From CAUUJV01 sp963545565 (GTDB lineage: Bacteria; Actinomycetota; Actinomycetes; Actinomycetales; Bifidobacteriaceae), in assembly GCA_963545565.1 (NCBI GenBank), contig CAUUJV010000008.1, positions 1-64,000 on the forward strand: a stretch of 64,000 bases of DNA. Direction: 5' to 3'. How positions within the stretch are numbered: position 1 is the first letter of the stretch; the number at the start of each line of letters is the position of its first letter. Below, piece by piece: positions 9,565-18,275 of this stretch. The translations under genes and the position numbers were made by a program. The notes beneath the pieces were generated by a model. That model saw only the letters and a list, made by a program, of their open reading frames with translations. It ran no database searches and had not been told where the DNA came from.

Positions 9565-10601
9565 ATTAACCTCCTTGACGTTTTGATCCACTCAATAATT
9601 TCCCACAGAACAAGCAACATCAGAATGATGACGAATGGCCAAATAATTGGCGATGTGTGGTTCACTGTTTTATATACGGTCTTGAGACGATATGATTTTG
9701 ACACATGTGTGGATTGCTTCATCGTGATGCCCTTAGTGGCAGAAGTAATCACTGTTTTTCCAGACAATTCATCGGCAATTTCTTTAAGCGCATCAACGTT
9801 CATTGCTGATATGCCGTTTTCGCCTGTTGAAGGATCTTGAACCCATTGTGTGGCGTCGGCTGTGTTTTCGCCTACTGCAATACCTGTGGAAGTGAGCGGA
9901 ATAGTAGAACCTGTAGTAGAGCCAACACCTACTACAACAGCGTCATCCACGTATTTGCGCAGAGTAGAGAAAGTCTCACGAGTTTGCGCAGACGTATTCT
10001 CTCCATCAGAAATGTAATAGAGAATCGTTGTATCATTCGGATGCTGGCTTTGAGCTTTTTTCATAGCGGTGGTTAGTGCCTTCAAAGGTGCGCTCAAACT
10101 TGAACCTTGCGAGATGTTCGTAGGTTCTGTCACAAGAGTAGAACCCCAATTAACCAGTGCTTGAGAATCTGGCGTTAACGGCAAATCTACTGAAGTAGAT
10201 GCACCAAAACGAACTGCACTAAAACTTGCATCAGAATATAATTTCGCAATATCTTTAATTGCTTTGCTTGCTGCTGTGATGCGTGTAATAGTCTTCTCTG
10301 ATTTGTAATGCGCATCAGAGACTGCCATAGAACCTGTCACATCAACTGCTACGAACACATTTGTTGCATTGACAGCCTTAGTAGATGTTGCAGCGGTAGT
10401 GCTCGGAGTTATCAGCATAATCACAACGCATACAGCCATTGCAATACGACGAATTTCCATACCCATCGTGGCATCGGTTGGCTCTCCATGAGCAACAAGA
10501 CGACGGTTCCTCACAAAAAAGTAGACTGCTATGCCAAGTACTATTACGGCAATGAGGGGGGAAACAATCCATCCAAAAACAGGAGTAAAAGTCAAACTCA
10601 T
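9561..10601 (-). CDS. VWA-domain membrane protein (second of pair)
   Basis: 346 residues: two N-terminal membrane helices, a von Willebrand A domain with the metal site DVTGSMAVSD (DxSxS-like, here DxTGS), a later VYYISDG-type strand (TTILYYISDGENTS), and a C-terminal membrane helix (IWPFVIILMLLVLWEIIEWI). The layout is that of BatA/BatB-type proteins, which work with MoxR ATPases and DUF58 proteins in envelope or metal-centre maturation. The start ATG 10601 has GGGAGG eight bases upstream and overlaps the previous stop as ATGA. Confidence 0.8.
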   Translation of the reverse strand: MSLTFTPVFGWIVSPLIAVIVLGIAVYFFVRNRRLVAHGEPTDATMGMEIRRIAMAVCVVIMLITPSTTAATSTKAVNATNVFVAVDVTGSMAVSDAHYKSEKTITRITAASKAIKDIAKLYSDASFSAVRFGASTSVDLPLTPDSQALVNWGSTLVTEPTNISQGSSLSAPLKALTTAMKKAQSQHPNDTTILYYISDGENTSAQTRETFSTLRKYVDDAVVVGVGSTTGSTIPLTSTGIAVGENTADATQWVQDPSTGENGISAMNVDALKEIADELSGKTVITSATKGITMKQSTHVSKSYRLKTVYKTVNHTSPIIWPFVIILMLLVLWEIIEWIKTSRRLM

Positions 10602-11791
10602 CGGCGTATCCTCCCAGCTAATGCGAAGTAAATTGCCATGATAAGAGCAATAAGAGCCACCCATAAGGCAGGGGAATCAACCAAATTTGTATGATTCGTT
10701 TCTTTTCCGCTGCCTGATTTTGTGGTTTCAATTTCGCGCACAAGATCTTCAATAGTGCCAGAATAGTTCAAATCGACGTATGTGCCACCATTATTCGTAA
10801 TGGCTTTCTTCATCGATCGTGCTGCCGATGAGGTGCTATTTTCGTCTGCCCCAGAATATAAGCCGTCCACAGAAATTTTGGAAGCCTTAGCAAGTGCCAT
10901 AGCTTCTTCTAAAGTATAGGTTTCGGAACCGGATACGACATTGTCTGTAGCCAGCACGATCGAGGCATTACGGGCTTTGCGAGCACGTTTAACAGATGCA
11001 GAGGCAGTTGAATCAGAACTAAATTGAGGTAGCATTGTTTCACACGACACTAAACCATCGCCGATGAGTGATGTGGAATCAGACACATTTTGAGTGCCTT
11101 CGAGCCAATCGTTAATTTGCTGGTATTCCTTATTCGACATCTTGTCAATTGATTTTTGGCTTTGCACATTTTCAAGGAGTGTATAAGCGTATTCCAATTG
11201 TTCTTTCACAACAGAGTAGTCATCTGTTAGAGGGAACACCGTGCGTGATGTGGAGTTGAAAATACTTAAGCCGATGCGTTCGCCTTGGAAATCTTCAATT
11301 AAAGTGAGATACGCTGCAATGATCTGCCTGTCATATGTCAGGGTTGATCCTGAAACATCAAGGCACAGAACGATATCGCGAGATCCAGCATTAGTGTGGT
11401 CAGTATTTACGGTTGACGGGCGGCCGATCAAAGCGGCACAGAGTATCCCTAAAATTGCAAGAGAAACAACTGTCCAGCGCGAGAAACGCTTGTACTGGCG
11501 CAATGCAGATTGGGCGGCGTCAGTTTTAAGGTCTTCGTTGAGGCTCCACACAATTGCATCATTGTTGCTGCTGGCATGAGTGTTAGCATTCGCACGAGCA
11601 TTAGCATGAGCGCTGGTTTCTTCCCGTGAACCGTCAGAAGTAGTTGGAACACTTGCTGAAGATGGATTAAATCGCGTATGCGGCCACTTGTTTCGTGCCC
11701 ATCGCCATGTGCAAAAAGCAACGATGAAAAGAACGACCAGCGCCACAAGGCTGACAATCGGCCATCTCCATTGAATACTGATTGACGTCAT
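10598..11791 (-). CDS. VWA-domain membrane protein (first of pair)
   Basis: 397 residues. One N-terminal helix, a linker rich in Ala, Asn and Ser, a second helix (WTVVSLAILGILCAALIG), then a VWA domain with an intact metal motif CLDVSGSTLT and a downstream ATDNVVSG loop, and a closing membrane helix (ALWVALIALIMAIYFALAG). Two consecutive VWA proteins behind moxR and DUF58 is the standard arrangement. Four-base overlaps with both neighbours imply translational coupling. Confidence 0.8.
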   Translation of the reverse strand: MTSISIQWRWPIVSLVALVVLFIVAFCTWRWARNKWPHTRFNPSSASVPTTSDGSREETSAHANARANANTHASSNNDAIVWSLNEDLKTDAAQSALRQYKRFSRWTVVSLAILGILCAALIGRPSTVNTDHTNAGSRDIVLCLDVSGSTLTYDRQIIAAYLTLIEDFQGERIGLSIFNSTSRTVFPLTDDYSVVKEQLEYAYTLLENVQSQKSIDKMSNKEYQQINDWLEGTQNVSDSTSLIGDGLVSCETMLPQFSSDSTASASVKRARKARNASIVLATDNVVSGSETYTLEEAMALAKASKISVDGLYSGADENSTSSAARSMKKAITNNGGTYVDLNYSGTIEDLVREIETTKSGSGKETNHTNLVDSPALWVALIALIMAIYFALAGRIRR

Positions 11792-12300
11792 TTAGACCAC
11801 CTCATAATCAATGTGATAACCCATGAGCATGCCTGATCAACGGTTGTGTTTCGTGCTTGTGTATTTTTTGCAGCATCAGCAAATTCTGGAGGATACAGCG
11901 CTTCAATAGTCTGACGGAGCATGTCGATGCCAGAAGCATTGCGAGCGGTTCGTTGTTCGAACTTCAAATCTGCCAGTGTGTATTTTGTAATATCCTTGCC
12001 CAGGTGCTGTGACGCGAATTGGCGAGCGATAAGTGAGAGCTCATGGAATGCCTCATCGGCTGAAATCGCGCCTTGTGCATAGGCGGATTGCACAGATTCT
12101 ACTCGTTTTTTCCATGTATCTGCTGGTTGTGCCGGAGGTAGAGTCGATTGTTGGGATGAGATTTGTGCCTTGGTATGCATGCGAACGAGTGCAGCAATAA
12201 TTACTACAACAAGGAGCACACTTACGATGAGAGCAACGATAAAACCAGTAGAAGAGATAAGAGGATCAGGATTTGCTGTGAAGGTTGCAGAAAGAATCAT
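11788..12300 (-). CDS. Membrane-anchored protein of the MoxR-VWA operon (DUF4381-like position)
   Basis: 170 residues. One membrane helix near residues 17-42 (STGFIVALIVSVLLVVVIIAALV) is followed by a cytosolic helical region with WKKRVESVQSAYAQGAISADEAFHELSLIARQFASQHLG. The size, anchor and position between DUF58 and VWA genes match the small DUF4381-type component of these operons. The family assignment rests mainly on context. It overlaps both neighbours by four bases. Confidence 0.6.
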   Translation of the reverse strand: MILSATFTANPDPLISSTGFIVALIVSVLLVVVIIAALVRMHTKAQISSQQSTLPPAQPADTWKKRVESVQSAYAQGAISADEAFHELSLIARQFASQHLGKDITKYTLADLKFEQRTARNASGIDMLRQTIEALYPPEFADAAKNTQARNTTVDQACSWVITLIMRWSK

Positions 12301-13259
12301 GCGGTTCTTGTGCTCCTTTCGGGGGCGATGCGCCCACGATATCCACTTGGTGTGCCATGTAGCGATAGGGAAACTTGGTGCACGAATTCGTCAAACATGG
12401 CTTGGCTAGACCCTGCACGAATCATAGTGGCGTTGAGCTGATGGACTTTCTGCTCTAAGCTTTTCGTCACAAATTCACGGTGCACTTTAACGGAATCGCT
12501 GACTTTTTGAGTACGTAAAAATGCTGGAATTCTCTGGCTAGAAGTTGCATTGACAATATGGTCAAATTTCGTAGAAGTATCAAAAGGATTGATGGAATTA
12601 ACGCTCACAATCACCATTGGGTGTGTTTGAGCAAGAAGACCAAGAGCTTTGATGTTCTCATCATTCCACGCGTTATCGTCTGTTGCGATCACAATCATGG
12701 CGTAACGATCTTGGATGCGCCGTGCATAATCTAAAATTGCTGATAAATCACGGTGCGCTTTAAAACCACGCCGCGCAAAGCGCTCCAGAGTATTGTCAAA
12801 TGCTAAATATCCGCCATCAACAGGAATGCGAGAAATCCGCTTTGCGTCACCGATTACCAGAGAAACTTCGTCAGATCTTCGTAAAGACAGAGTAGCAAAC
12901 ATGCGCAAAGCGTTCAGAGCCACATCAATTTGGCGTTCTCCAGAAACAGTAGTGCTACTCATCTCGATGCCTGCGTCAAGCAGCATCCAGATTTTGCTAG
13001 TGCTGTTGTGCTCTTTGTCAGTTACCATAGGGCGGCCAGAACGTGCGCTTGCTTTCCAATCAATTAAACGAGCTTCATCACCAATGGTGTAGGGGCGTAA
13101 ATCGAGAAAATCATAACCATTTCCGCGTCTACGGGAGGGGTGGTCGCCTTCTAAAGCCCCTAGAGCTCGCTTAACTGTAGGCAAAGAAAGTTTCGAACCG
13201 AGTGCCTCAATTTTTCGGCGGACTGGGTCGTTGCCTAATTGTGTTTTACGTTGACTCAC
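12297..13259 (-). CDS. DUF58 domain protein
   Basis: 320 residues. The DUF58 core motif is clear: RPYTIGDEARLIDWKASARSG near residues 56-76, followed by a VWA-like fold (IWMLLDAGIEMS). DUF58 proteins are regular partners of MoxR ATPases and are thought to link the ATPase with the membrane VWA proteins. The gene begins four bases inside moxR's end (ATGA) and continues the operon. Confidence 0.88.
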   Translation of the reverse strand: MSQRKTQLGNDPVRRKIEALGSKLSLPTVKRALGALEGDHPSRRRGNGYDFLDLRPYTIGDEARLIDWKASARSGRPMVTDKEHNSTSKIWMLLDAGIEMSSTTVSGERQIDVALNALRMFATLSLRRSDEVSLVIGDAKRISRIPVDGGYLAFDNTLERFARRGFKAHRDLSAILDYARRIQDRYAMIVIATDDNAWNDENIKALGLLAQTHPMVIVSVNSINPFDTSTKFDHIVNATSSQRIPAFLRTQKVSDSVKVHREFVTKSLEQKVHQLNATMIRAGSSQAMFDEFVHQVSLSLHGTPSGYRGRIAPERSTRTA

Positions 13260-14368
13260 GGTACAGGAACAGTCTCCACAATGGAATCGATGATTTGGTC
13301 TGTGTTCACTCCATCAGCCAAGGCCTCAAAAGTGAGTAAGATGCGGTGACGAAGAACGTCATGAATATGCGCTTTGACATCTTCGGGAATAACGTAATCG
13401 CGGCCGCTTATCAGAGCATGAGCTTGTGCCACACGCACGAGAGCGATAGATGCACGTGGAGAAGCTCCCAATCGCACAAGAGAAGCAAGCCCGTTAATAG
13501 GTTTGTTTCCGCCGCCGCGGCTAGTTGCAACCAAATCGACCACATATGATTTCACAGCGTCAGATACATGAACTCCGCGGGCTGCATTACGCAAATAGGT
13601 AATATCCTGCAAAGAGACTGCGTAGGAAGTATCGGTAGAATCGACCATATCATTACCGCGTGCAGTCAACATGGTGAGCATATCAACCTCTTGCTGAGAG
13701 GTTGGATATGTCATAACGGTTTTCATTGTGAAACGGTCCATCTGAGCTTCAGGAAGATTATATGTTCCTTCTTCTTCGATAGGATTCTGCGTTGCAATGA
13801 CCATAAATGGGTTAGGAAGTTTTACGCGCTCGCCGCCAATCGTTGTTGCTCCTTCAGCCATAGCTTCCAGCATTGCAGACTGAGTCTTTGCACTGGAACG
13901 ATTGATCTCGTCGAGAAGCACAATATTGGCGTGGATTGGGCCAATCTGAGTGTTGAGTTTTTGAGTATTGAAATCAAATACCTGTGTGCCTACTAAATCG
14001 GAAGGCATAAGGTCTGGTGTGCACTGAATGCGCTTAAAAGATCCAGAAACACAGGATGCAAGAATTCGTGCTGCTGTGGTCTTTGCTAAGCCTGGAACGG
14101 ATTCGATAAGAATATGCCCACCTGCAACCAAGGTGACAATAAGAGATTCACGCAAATCCTCCTGCCCAACAAGGCTTTTGGAGAACTGATTACGTATACG
14201 GTTGACTAATTCGCTTGCTCGCTGCGCTGTATCTGCTGAAGTAATTGGAGCAGTTCCAGCAGCTGCCGCCATCTGCGGTATGGGCGGTACTGCTGTAGAA
14301 AGAGCAGGTTTATGCGAAGCTGAATCACTGAGGGATTCACTTTCATTTTTCTGTGAAAATAGTGCCAT
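13256..14368 (-). CDS. MoxR-family AAA+ ATPase
   Basis: 370 residues. AAA_3 ATPase with Walker A-like ESVPGLAKTTAAR, Walker B LLDEINRSSAKTQSAMLEAM, sensor region VIATQNPIEEEGTYNLPEAQMDRF and a C-terminal lid domain. MoxR proteins act as chaperone-like ATPases with VWA partners. The first 45 residues are a disordered Ala/Ser-rich extension. The gene starts 10 bases after ung and leads a run of overlapping genes down to base 7042. Confidence 0.92.
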   Translation of the reverse strand: MALFSQKNESESLSDSASHKPALSTAVPPIPQMAAAAGTAPITSADTAQRASELVNRIRNQFSKSLVGQEDLRESLIVTLVAGGHILIESVPGLAKTTAARILASCVSGSFKRIQCTPDLMPSDLVGTQVFDFNTQKLNTQIGPIHANIVLLDEINRSSAKTQSAMLEAMAEGATTIGGERVKLPNPFMVIATQNPIEEEGTYNLPEAQMDRFTMKTVMTYPTSQQEVDMLTMLTARGNDMVDSTDTSYAVSLQDITYLRNAARGVHVSDAVKSYVVDLVATSRGGGNKPINGLASLVRLGASPRASIALVRVAQAHALISGRDYVIPEDVKAHIHDVLRHRILLTFEALADGVNTDQIIDSIVETVPVP

Positions 14369-14378
14369 GAAGGCAATC

Positions 14379-15110
14379 TTATAAGCCGTTTATGACTGAA
14401 TCCTGTGAATAGCTTGGCAAAGACCAATCTACAGGAGTTGTTCCCATCTCAATCAAAGCATTATTTGTGCGTGAAAAAGGATGAGAACCAAAGAAGCCCC
14501 GGCGTGCTGAAAGTGGGCTTGGGTGAGCGGACTCAATTATGGCTACGTGAGTGAGTAGAGGAGCAAGATTGCGGGCTTGGCGTCCCCACAAAATTGCAAC
14601 AAGGGGGAGGGGCTTTCCGTTAGAATCTTTACGATTATTGAGTGCGGTGATAGCAGCGTCGGTAACTTTTTCCCAGCCTTTGCCCGCATGGCTTGCTGGA
14701 CGCCCCTCGCGCACGGTTAAACATCTATTAAGCAGCATGATTCCTTGATTTGTCCAAGGAGTTAAATCGCCGTTCAGGGGCTCTTTGATGTGAAGGTCGT
14801 CATTCAATTCTGCAAAGATATTTTTTAAGCTCTGAGGAATGGGCTTAACACCTGGTGCTACCGAGAAGCTGAGCCCCACTGGGTGTCCCGGAGTTGGGTA
14901 GGGGTCTTGACCCACAATTAGTACTTTGATGGAGTTAAAAGGGATAGTGAAAGCGCGCAGAACGTTCTTATTCGCGGGCAGTGTTCTATAACCAGCTGCA
15001 TGCTCTTCTCTCAGAAAGTTGCCCATTTCGTGAATCGTATCTTCAACGGGGGCTAGTGCCTTGGCCCAATCTGGATCGATAATTTGCGAAAGCGGTAAGT
15101 GCTCGGTCAT
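14379..15110 (-). CDS. ung: Uracil-DNA glycosylase
   Basis: Excises uracil from DNA to start base-excision repair. The 243-residue protein has the family-1 motifs: VGQDPYP (water-activating Asp), GLSFS, LLNRCLTVREG and the leucine loop HPSPLSARRGFFGSHPFSRTN. The length is normal. It lies directly upstream of moxR on the same strand, but no functional link is implied. Confidence 0.96.
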   Translation of the reverse strand: MTEHLPLSQIIDPDWAKALAPVEDTIHEMGNFLREEHAAGYRTLPANKNVLRAFTIPFNSIKVLIVGQDPYPTPGHPVGLSFSVAPGVKPIPQSLKNIFAELNDDLHIKEPLNGDLTPWTNQGIMLLNRCLTVREGRPASHAGKGWEKVTDAAITALNNRKDSNGKPLPLVAILWGRQARNLAPLLTHVAIIESAHPSPLSARRGFFGSHPFSRTNNALIEMGTTPVDWSLPSYSQDSVINGL

Positions 15111-15232
15111 AGCTTCTAATATATAAATGCGTGTGTAAAAGCGTATGTAAATAGTGAAAATGCTATGAATAATCGCTGAAGTGTGAAATCACCATATAGA
15201 CTCATTTTTAGTTATTTGAGGAGGAGCTATAT

Positions 15233-15880
15233 ATGGCAGCACAGCAGTCTGACTTTCCGCAAGATGAATTTGATTCTGTAGCACCAGGGCCTACAGGCGC
15301 GCATCGTGGTAAAAAGTCGTCGTTCTCACGCCTTTTGCCATACCTTGTGGTGATTGTTGTAGCTGCGTGTGCAGGCATGCTTGTGTTTGCGTGGCTGACC
15401 GGCCTCATTGGTTCAAACTCTAGCTTAAGCTCTTCAAGCACGACGACTACATCAGCGTCAAAATCAACATCAACGGCTAAGAAGTCAAAATCTAGCTCAG
15501 CATCCTCCTCTTCAAGTTCAAGTGCAGACTCTTCTTCTGATTCCAGCTCTAGCTCGTCAAGTGCATCTGCATCCGAATCTTCAAGCGCAACTGCATCTTC
15601 AAGCGGAACAGTAGATATGTCTGCAAGCGTGATTGTTTACAATGGCAACCAAGTGAGTGGGTATGCTGCTGCAAAGGCTGCAATCCTTACTACTGCTGGG
15701 TATACGAATGTTACTTCTAAGAACCCTTCCAGCTATAGCAATTTACCAAGCGTTGGTACTGTGTGGTATTCCAATTCTGAAGATCAAGCCACTGCACAAG
15801 ATATTGCTTCTAGACTCGGATACACTAACGTGGTTCAGACCACTGGGATTTCTGCAGATATTGCAGTTATTGCTAAATAA
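15233..15880 (+). CDS. Membrane-anchored LytR_C domain protein
   Basis: 215 residues: cytoplasmic head, one membrane helix near residues 36-62 (LLPYLVVIVVAACAGMLVFAWLTGLIG), a Ser/Thr-rich linker of about 65 residues, and a C-terminal LytR_C-type domain (SASVIVYNGNQVSGYAAAKAAIL, then VGTVWYSN). Such proteins are common in actinobacterial envelopes near LytR-CpsA-Psr enzymes; the exact role is unknown. GAGGAG lies seven bases before the ATG. The next gene is groEL with its own heat-shock promoter region. Confidence 0.8.
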   Translation: MAAQQSDFPQDEFDSVAPGPTGAHRGKKSSFSRLLPYLVVIVVAACAGMLVFAWLTGLIGSNSSLSSSSTTTTSASKSTSTAKKSKSSSASSSSSSSADSSSDSSSSSSSASASESSSATASSSGTVDMSASVIVYNGNQVSGYAAAKAAILTTAGYTNVTSKNPSSYSNLPSVGTVWYSNSEDQATAQDIASRLGYTNVVQTTGISADIAVIAK

Positions 15881-15940
15881 TTTGCATATTTAAATAGTTC
15901 GCATATTCCCATTCTTTCTCCCAGCGAACTTCTGATATTT

Positions 15941-15967
15941 TTGGCACTCTCCACCGGAGAGTGCTAA
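15941..15967 (+). promoter_or_regulatory. CIRCE element 1 (HrcA operator)
   Basis: TTGGCACTC, nine bases, then GAGTGCTAA: one mismatch to the consensus TTAGCACTC-N9-GAGTGCTAA. It lies about 110 bases before groEL. Confidence 0.9.
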
Positions 15968-15975
15968 TCTTCTTT

Positions 15976-16002
15976 TTAGCACTCGGCACTCGAGAGTGAT
16001 AA
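15976..16002 (+). promoter_or_regulatory. CIRCE element 2 (HrcA operator)
   Basis: TTAGCACTC, nine bases, then GAGTGATAA: one mismatch to consensus. It starts nine bases after the first CIRCE and, with it, should give HrcA-mediated heat-shock repression of groEL. Confidence 0.92.
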
Positions 16003-16074
16003 CGCGGTAGCTGACGGCCGCGCTTGACCCTCACTGTTCGGTGAACCATACACAAAGCCATCGTGGAGGAAAAC

Positions 16075-17688
16075 ATGGCAAAAATTATTGCTTATGATGA
16101 CGAAGCACGTCAGGGCATGCTTGCAGGCCTTGATTCACTCGCAGACACTGTTAAGGTAACTTTGGGTCCAAAGGGGCGCAACGTAGTTCTCGATAAGACC
16201 TATGGTGCACCAACTATTACTAATGACGGTGTCTCCATTGCAAAGGAAATCGAGCTCGAAGATCCATATGAGCGTATTGGTGCAGAGCTTGTAAAAGAAG
16301 TTGCTAAGAAGACTGATGACGTTGCAGGTGACGGTACAACTACTGCAACCGTTCTTGCACAGTCTCTCGTGCATGAAGGCCTCAAGAACGTAACCGCAGG
16401 AAGCAATCCTGTTGCACTGCGTCGCGGTATTGAGAAGGCAACTGCAGCTATCGTAGAGGAACTCCTTACTGAAGCTAAGGATGTTGAAACCAAGGATCAG
16501 ATTGCAGCTACTGCAACTATTTCTGCAGCAGATCCAGAGGTTGGTGCTCAGATTGCTGAAGCACTCGACAAGGTCGGTCAGGACGGCGTTGTAACCGTTG
16601 AAGACAACAATAAGTTCGGTCTCGACCTTGAGTTCACTGAAGGTATGCGCTTTGACAAGGGCTACATTTCTCCTTACTTCGTAACCAATGCTGAAGATCA
16701 GACTGCAGTTCTTGAAGATCCATACATCCTTTTGACATCTGGCAAGGTTTCTAGCCAGCAAGACATCGTACACATCGCTGAACTTGTTATGAAGTCTGGT
16801 AAGCCATTGCTTATCATCGCTGAAGATGTTGATGGAGAAGCACTCCCAACTCTCGTACTTAACAAGATTCGTGGCACCTTCAATGCAACAGCAGTGAAGG
16901 CACCTGGTTTCGGTGATCGCCGTAAGGCAATGCTTCAGGATATGGCTATTCTTACTGGTGCTCAGGTTGTTTCTGAAGAGCTCGGTTTGAAGCTTGATTC
17001 CATTGATGAGACCGTCCTTGGCCGTGCTGCAAAGGTTATCGTTTCCAAGGATGAAACCACTATTGTTTCCGGCGCAGGTTCTTCTGAAGATGTTGAGGCA
17101 CGTGTTGCACAGATTCGTGCAGAAATCGAAGCAACTGATTCTGACTACGATCGTGAAAAGCTTCAGGAACGCCTTGCAAAGCTTGCTGGCGGTGTTGCAG
17201 TCATCAAGGTTGGTGCAGCTACTGAGGTTGAAGCTAAGGAACGTAAGCATCGCATTGAAGACGCAGTTCGTAACGCAAAGGCAGCTATTGAGGAAGGTCT
17301 TCTTCCTGGTGGCGGCGTAGCACTTATTCAGGCAGCAGCAGCTGTTCAGGATAAGGTTCAGCTTGAGGGTGATGAAGCCACTGGTGCAGATATTGTGTTC
17401 CGTGCTATCGAAGCTCCAATCAAGCAGATCGCTCAGAATGCAGGTCTTTCTGGCGACGTTGTGATTGACAAGGTTCGTGCACTTCCTGCTGGATCTGGCC
17501 TCAATGCTGCAACCGGTGAGTATGAAGACCTCATGGCAGCAGGTGTGACTGACCCTGTTAAGGTGACCCGTTCTGCTCTGCAGAATGCAGCTTCTATTGC
17601 TGGTCTGTTCCTCACTACTGAGGCAGTTGTGGCTAACAAGCCTGAGCCAGCTCCAGCTGCTCCAGCAGCACCTGATATGGGCTACTAA
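16075..17688 (+). CDS. groEL: Chaperonin GroEL
   Basis: 60-kDa chaperonin forming double heptameric rings that fold proteins with GroES and ATP. The 537-residue product has the conserved VTLGPKGRNVVLDKTYGAPTI-type N-terminal motif, the ATP-site GDGTTTATVLA and the GGGVAL segment. It ends in a Pro/Ala tail closing with DMGY, not the GGM repeats of E. coli. The start is ATG 16075 with GGAGGA five bases upstream; an earlier GTG would add four residues. groES is not adjacent, as in actinobacteria with a separate groEL. Two CIRCE operators precede it. Confidence 0.98.
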   Translation: MAKIIAYDDEARQGMLAGLDSLADTVKVTLGPKGRNVVLDKTYGAPTITNDGVSIAKEIELEDPYERIGAELVKEVAKKTDDVAGDGTTTATVLAQSLVHEGLKNVTAGSNPVALRRGIEKATAAIVEELLTEAKDVETKDQIAATATISAADPEVGAQIAEALDKVGQDGVVTVEDNNKFGLDLEFTEGMRFDKGYISPYFVTNAEDQTAVLEDPYILLTSGKVSSQQDIVHIAELVMKSGKPLLIIAEDVDGEALPTLVLNKIRGTFNATAVKAPGFGDRRKAMLQDMAILTGAQVVSEELGLKLDSIDETVLGRAAKVIVSKDETTIVSGAGSSEDVEARVAQIRAEIEATDSDYDREKLQERLAKLAGGVAVIKVGAATEVEAKERKHRIEDAVRNAKAAIEEGLLPGGGVALIQAAAAVQDKVQLEGDEATGADIVFRAIEAPIKQIAQNAGLSGDVVIDKVRALPAGSGLNAATGEYEDLMAAGVTDPVKVTRSALQNAASIAGLFLTTEAVVANKPEPAPAAPAAPDMGY

Positions 17689-17783
17689 AGTTCAGCTTAG
17701 CTAAGTTAAGCTGAGTTAGCTAAGCTACGCGACGCTAATACTTGATGCGTCAACCTTGATACATTAAGCAAGTATTAGGTTTT

Positions 17784-17815
17784 GGAGGAGTATCGTATGA
17801 TGCTCCTCCTTTTTT
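17784..17815 (+). terminator. groEL terminator
   Basis: GGAGGAG and CTCCTCC form a seven-base GC-rich stem around a 12-base loop, followed by six T. A perfect inverted repeat CTAATACTTG/CAAGTATTAG (17735-17744 and 17769-17778) lies just upstream. Confidence 0.85.
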
Positions 17816-17821
17816 ATTTTT

Positions 17822-18109
17822 CTACTGGAATAAGCGGCTAGCCTGTGCCTCAGCATCAGAATAGACAATAGATGCTTGAGAAAGAGCTCGTTGAATGGAA
17901 TCAAGAGAAGATTCCACTTGTTTTTGTGCAGTATTCCACTGAGTTATGACCGAATCAAATTGAGTTGCTGCACCGCCTTGCCATGAGTTGCGCAGATTGT
18001 TAAGGTTTGCTTGCATGGTTTGAACTGCCTGCCTCATTGTTTGCGCAGATGCATTTACAGCAGCACTAGATGACTGCATTGAATCTGAATTAACGTGAAA
18101 TTGTGGCAT
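17822..18109 (-). CDS. WXG100 family protein (ESAT-6-like)
   Basis: 95 residues, two helices joined by a W-x-G turn (LRNSWQGGAATQFDSV near residue 43), the hallmark of type VII secretion substrates that form helical-hairpin dimers. The C-terminal SIVYSDAEAQASRLF includes a YxxxD/E-like signal (YSDAE). It is transcribed alone, facing groEL. No ESX core genes (EccC ATPase and others) are in the window, so the export route must lie elsewhere. Confidence 0.85.
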   Translation of the reverse strand: MPQFHVNSDSMQSSSAAVNASAQTMRQAVQTMQANLNNLRNSWQGGAATQFDSVITQWNTAQKQVESSLDSIQRALSQASIVYSDAEAQASRLFQ

Positions 18110-18275
18110 TTTTACTCCTTAGTGTCCATAGAGATGTTTTATGAAGTAATTTCAGAGTAAATAAAGCTTATGGTTACTGGAAGCTTAACGAAGCAATGTG
18201 GTCGAATGAGAATTATCAGCAAATCATTTGGGTAGTTTTCAGAAAACATTCAGGCAATGCTGTAAATATACAAAT

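Noticed and set aside
15208..15441. Minus-strand frame opposite the start of the LytR_C gene.
   Set aside because: It is antisense to the conserved head and membrane helix of the real gene and has no supporting features.
16135..17250. A 371-codon minus-strand frame opposite groEL.
   Set aside because: Cys/Asn/Ser-rich translation with no family resemblance; produced by the codon bias of groEL.
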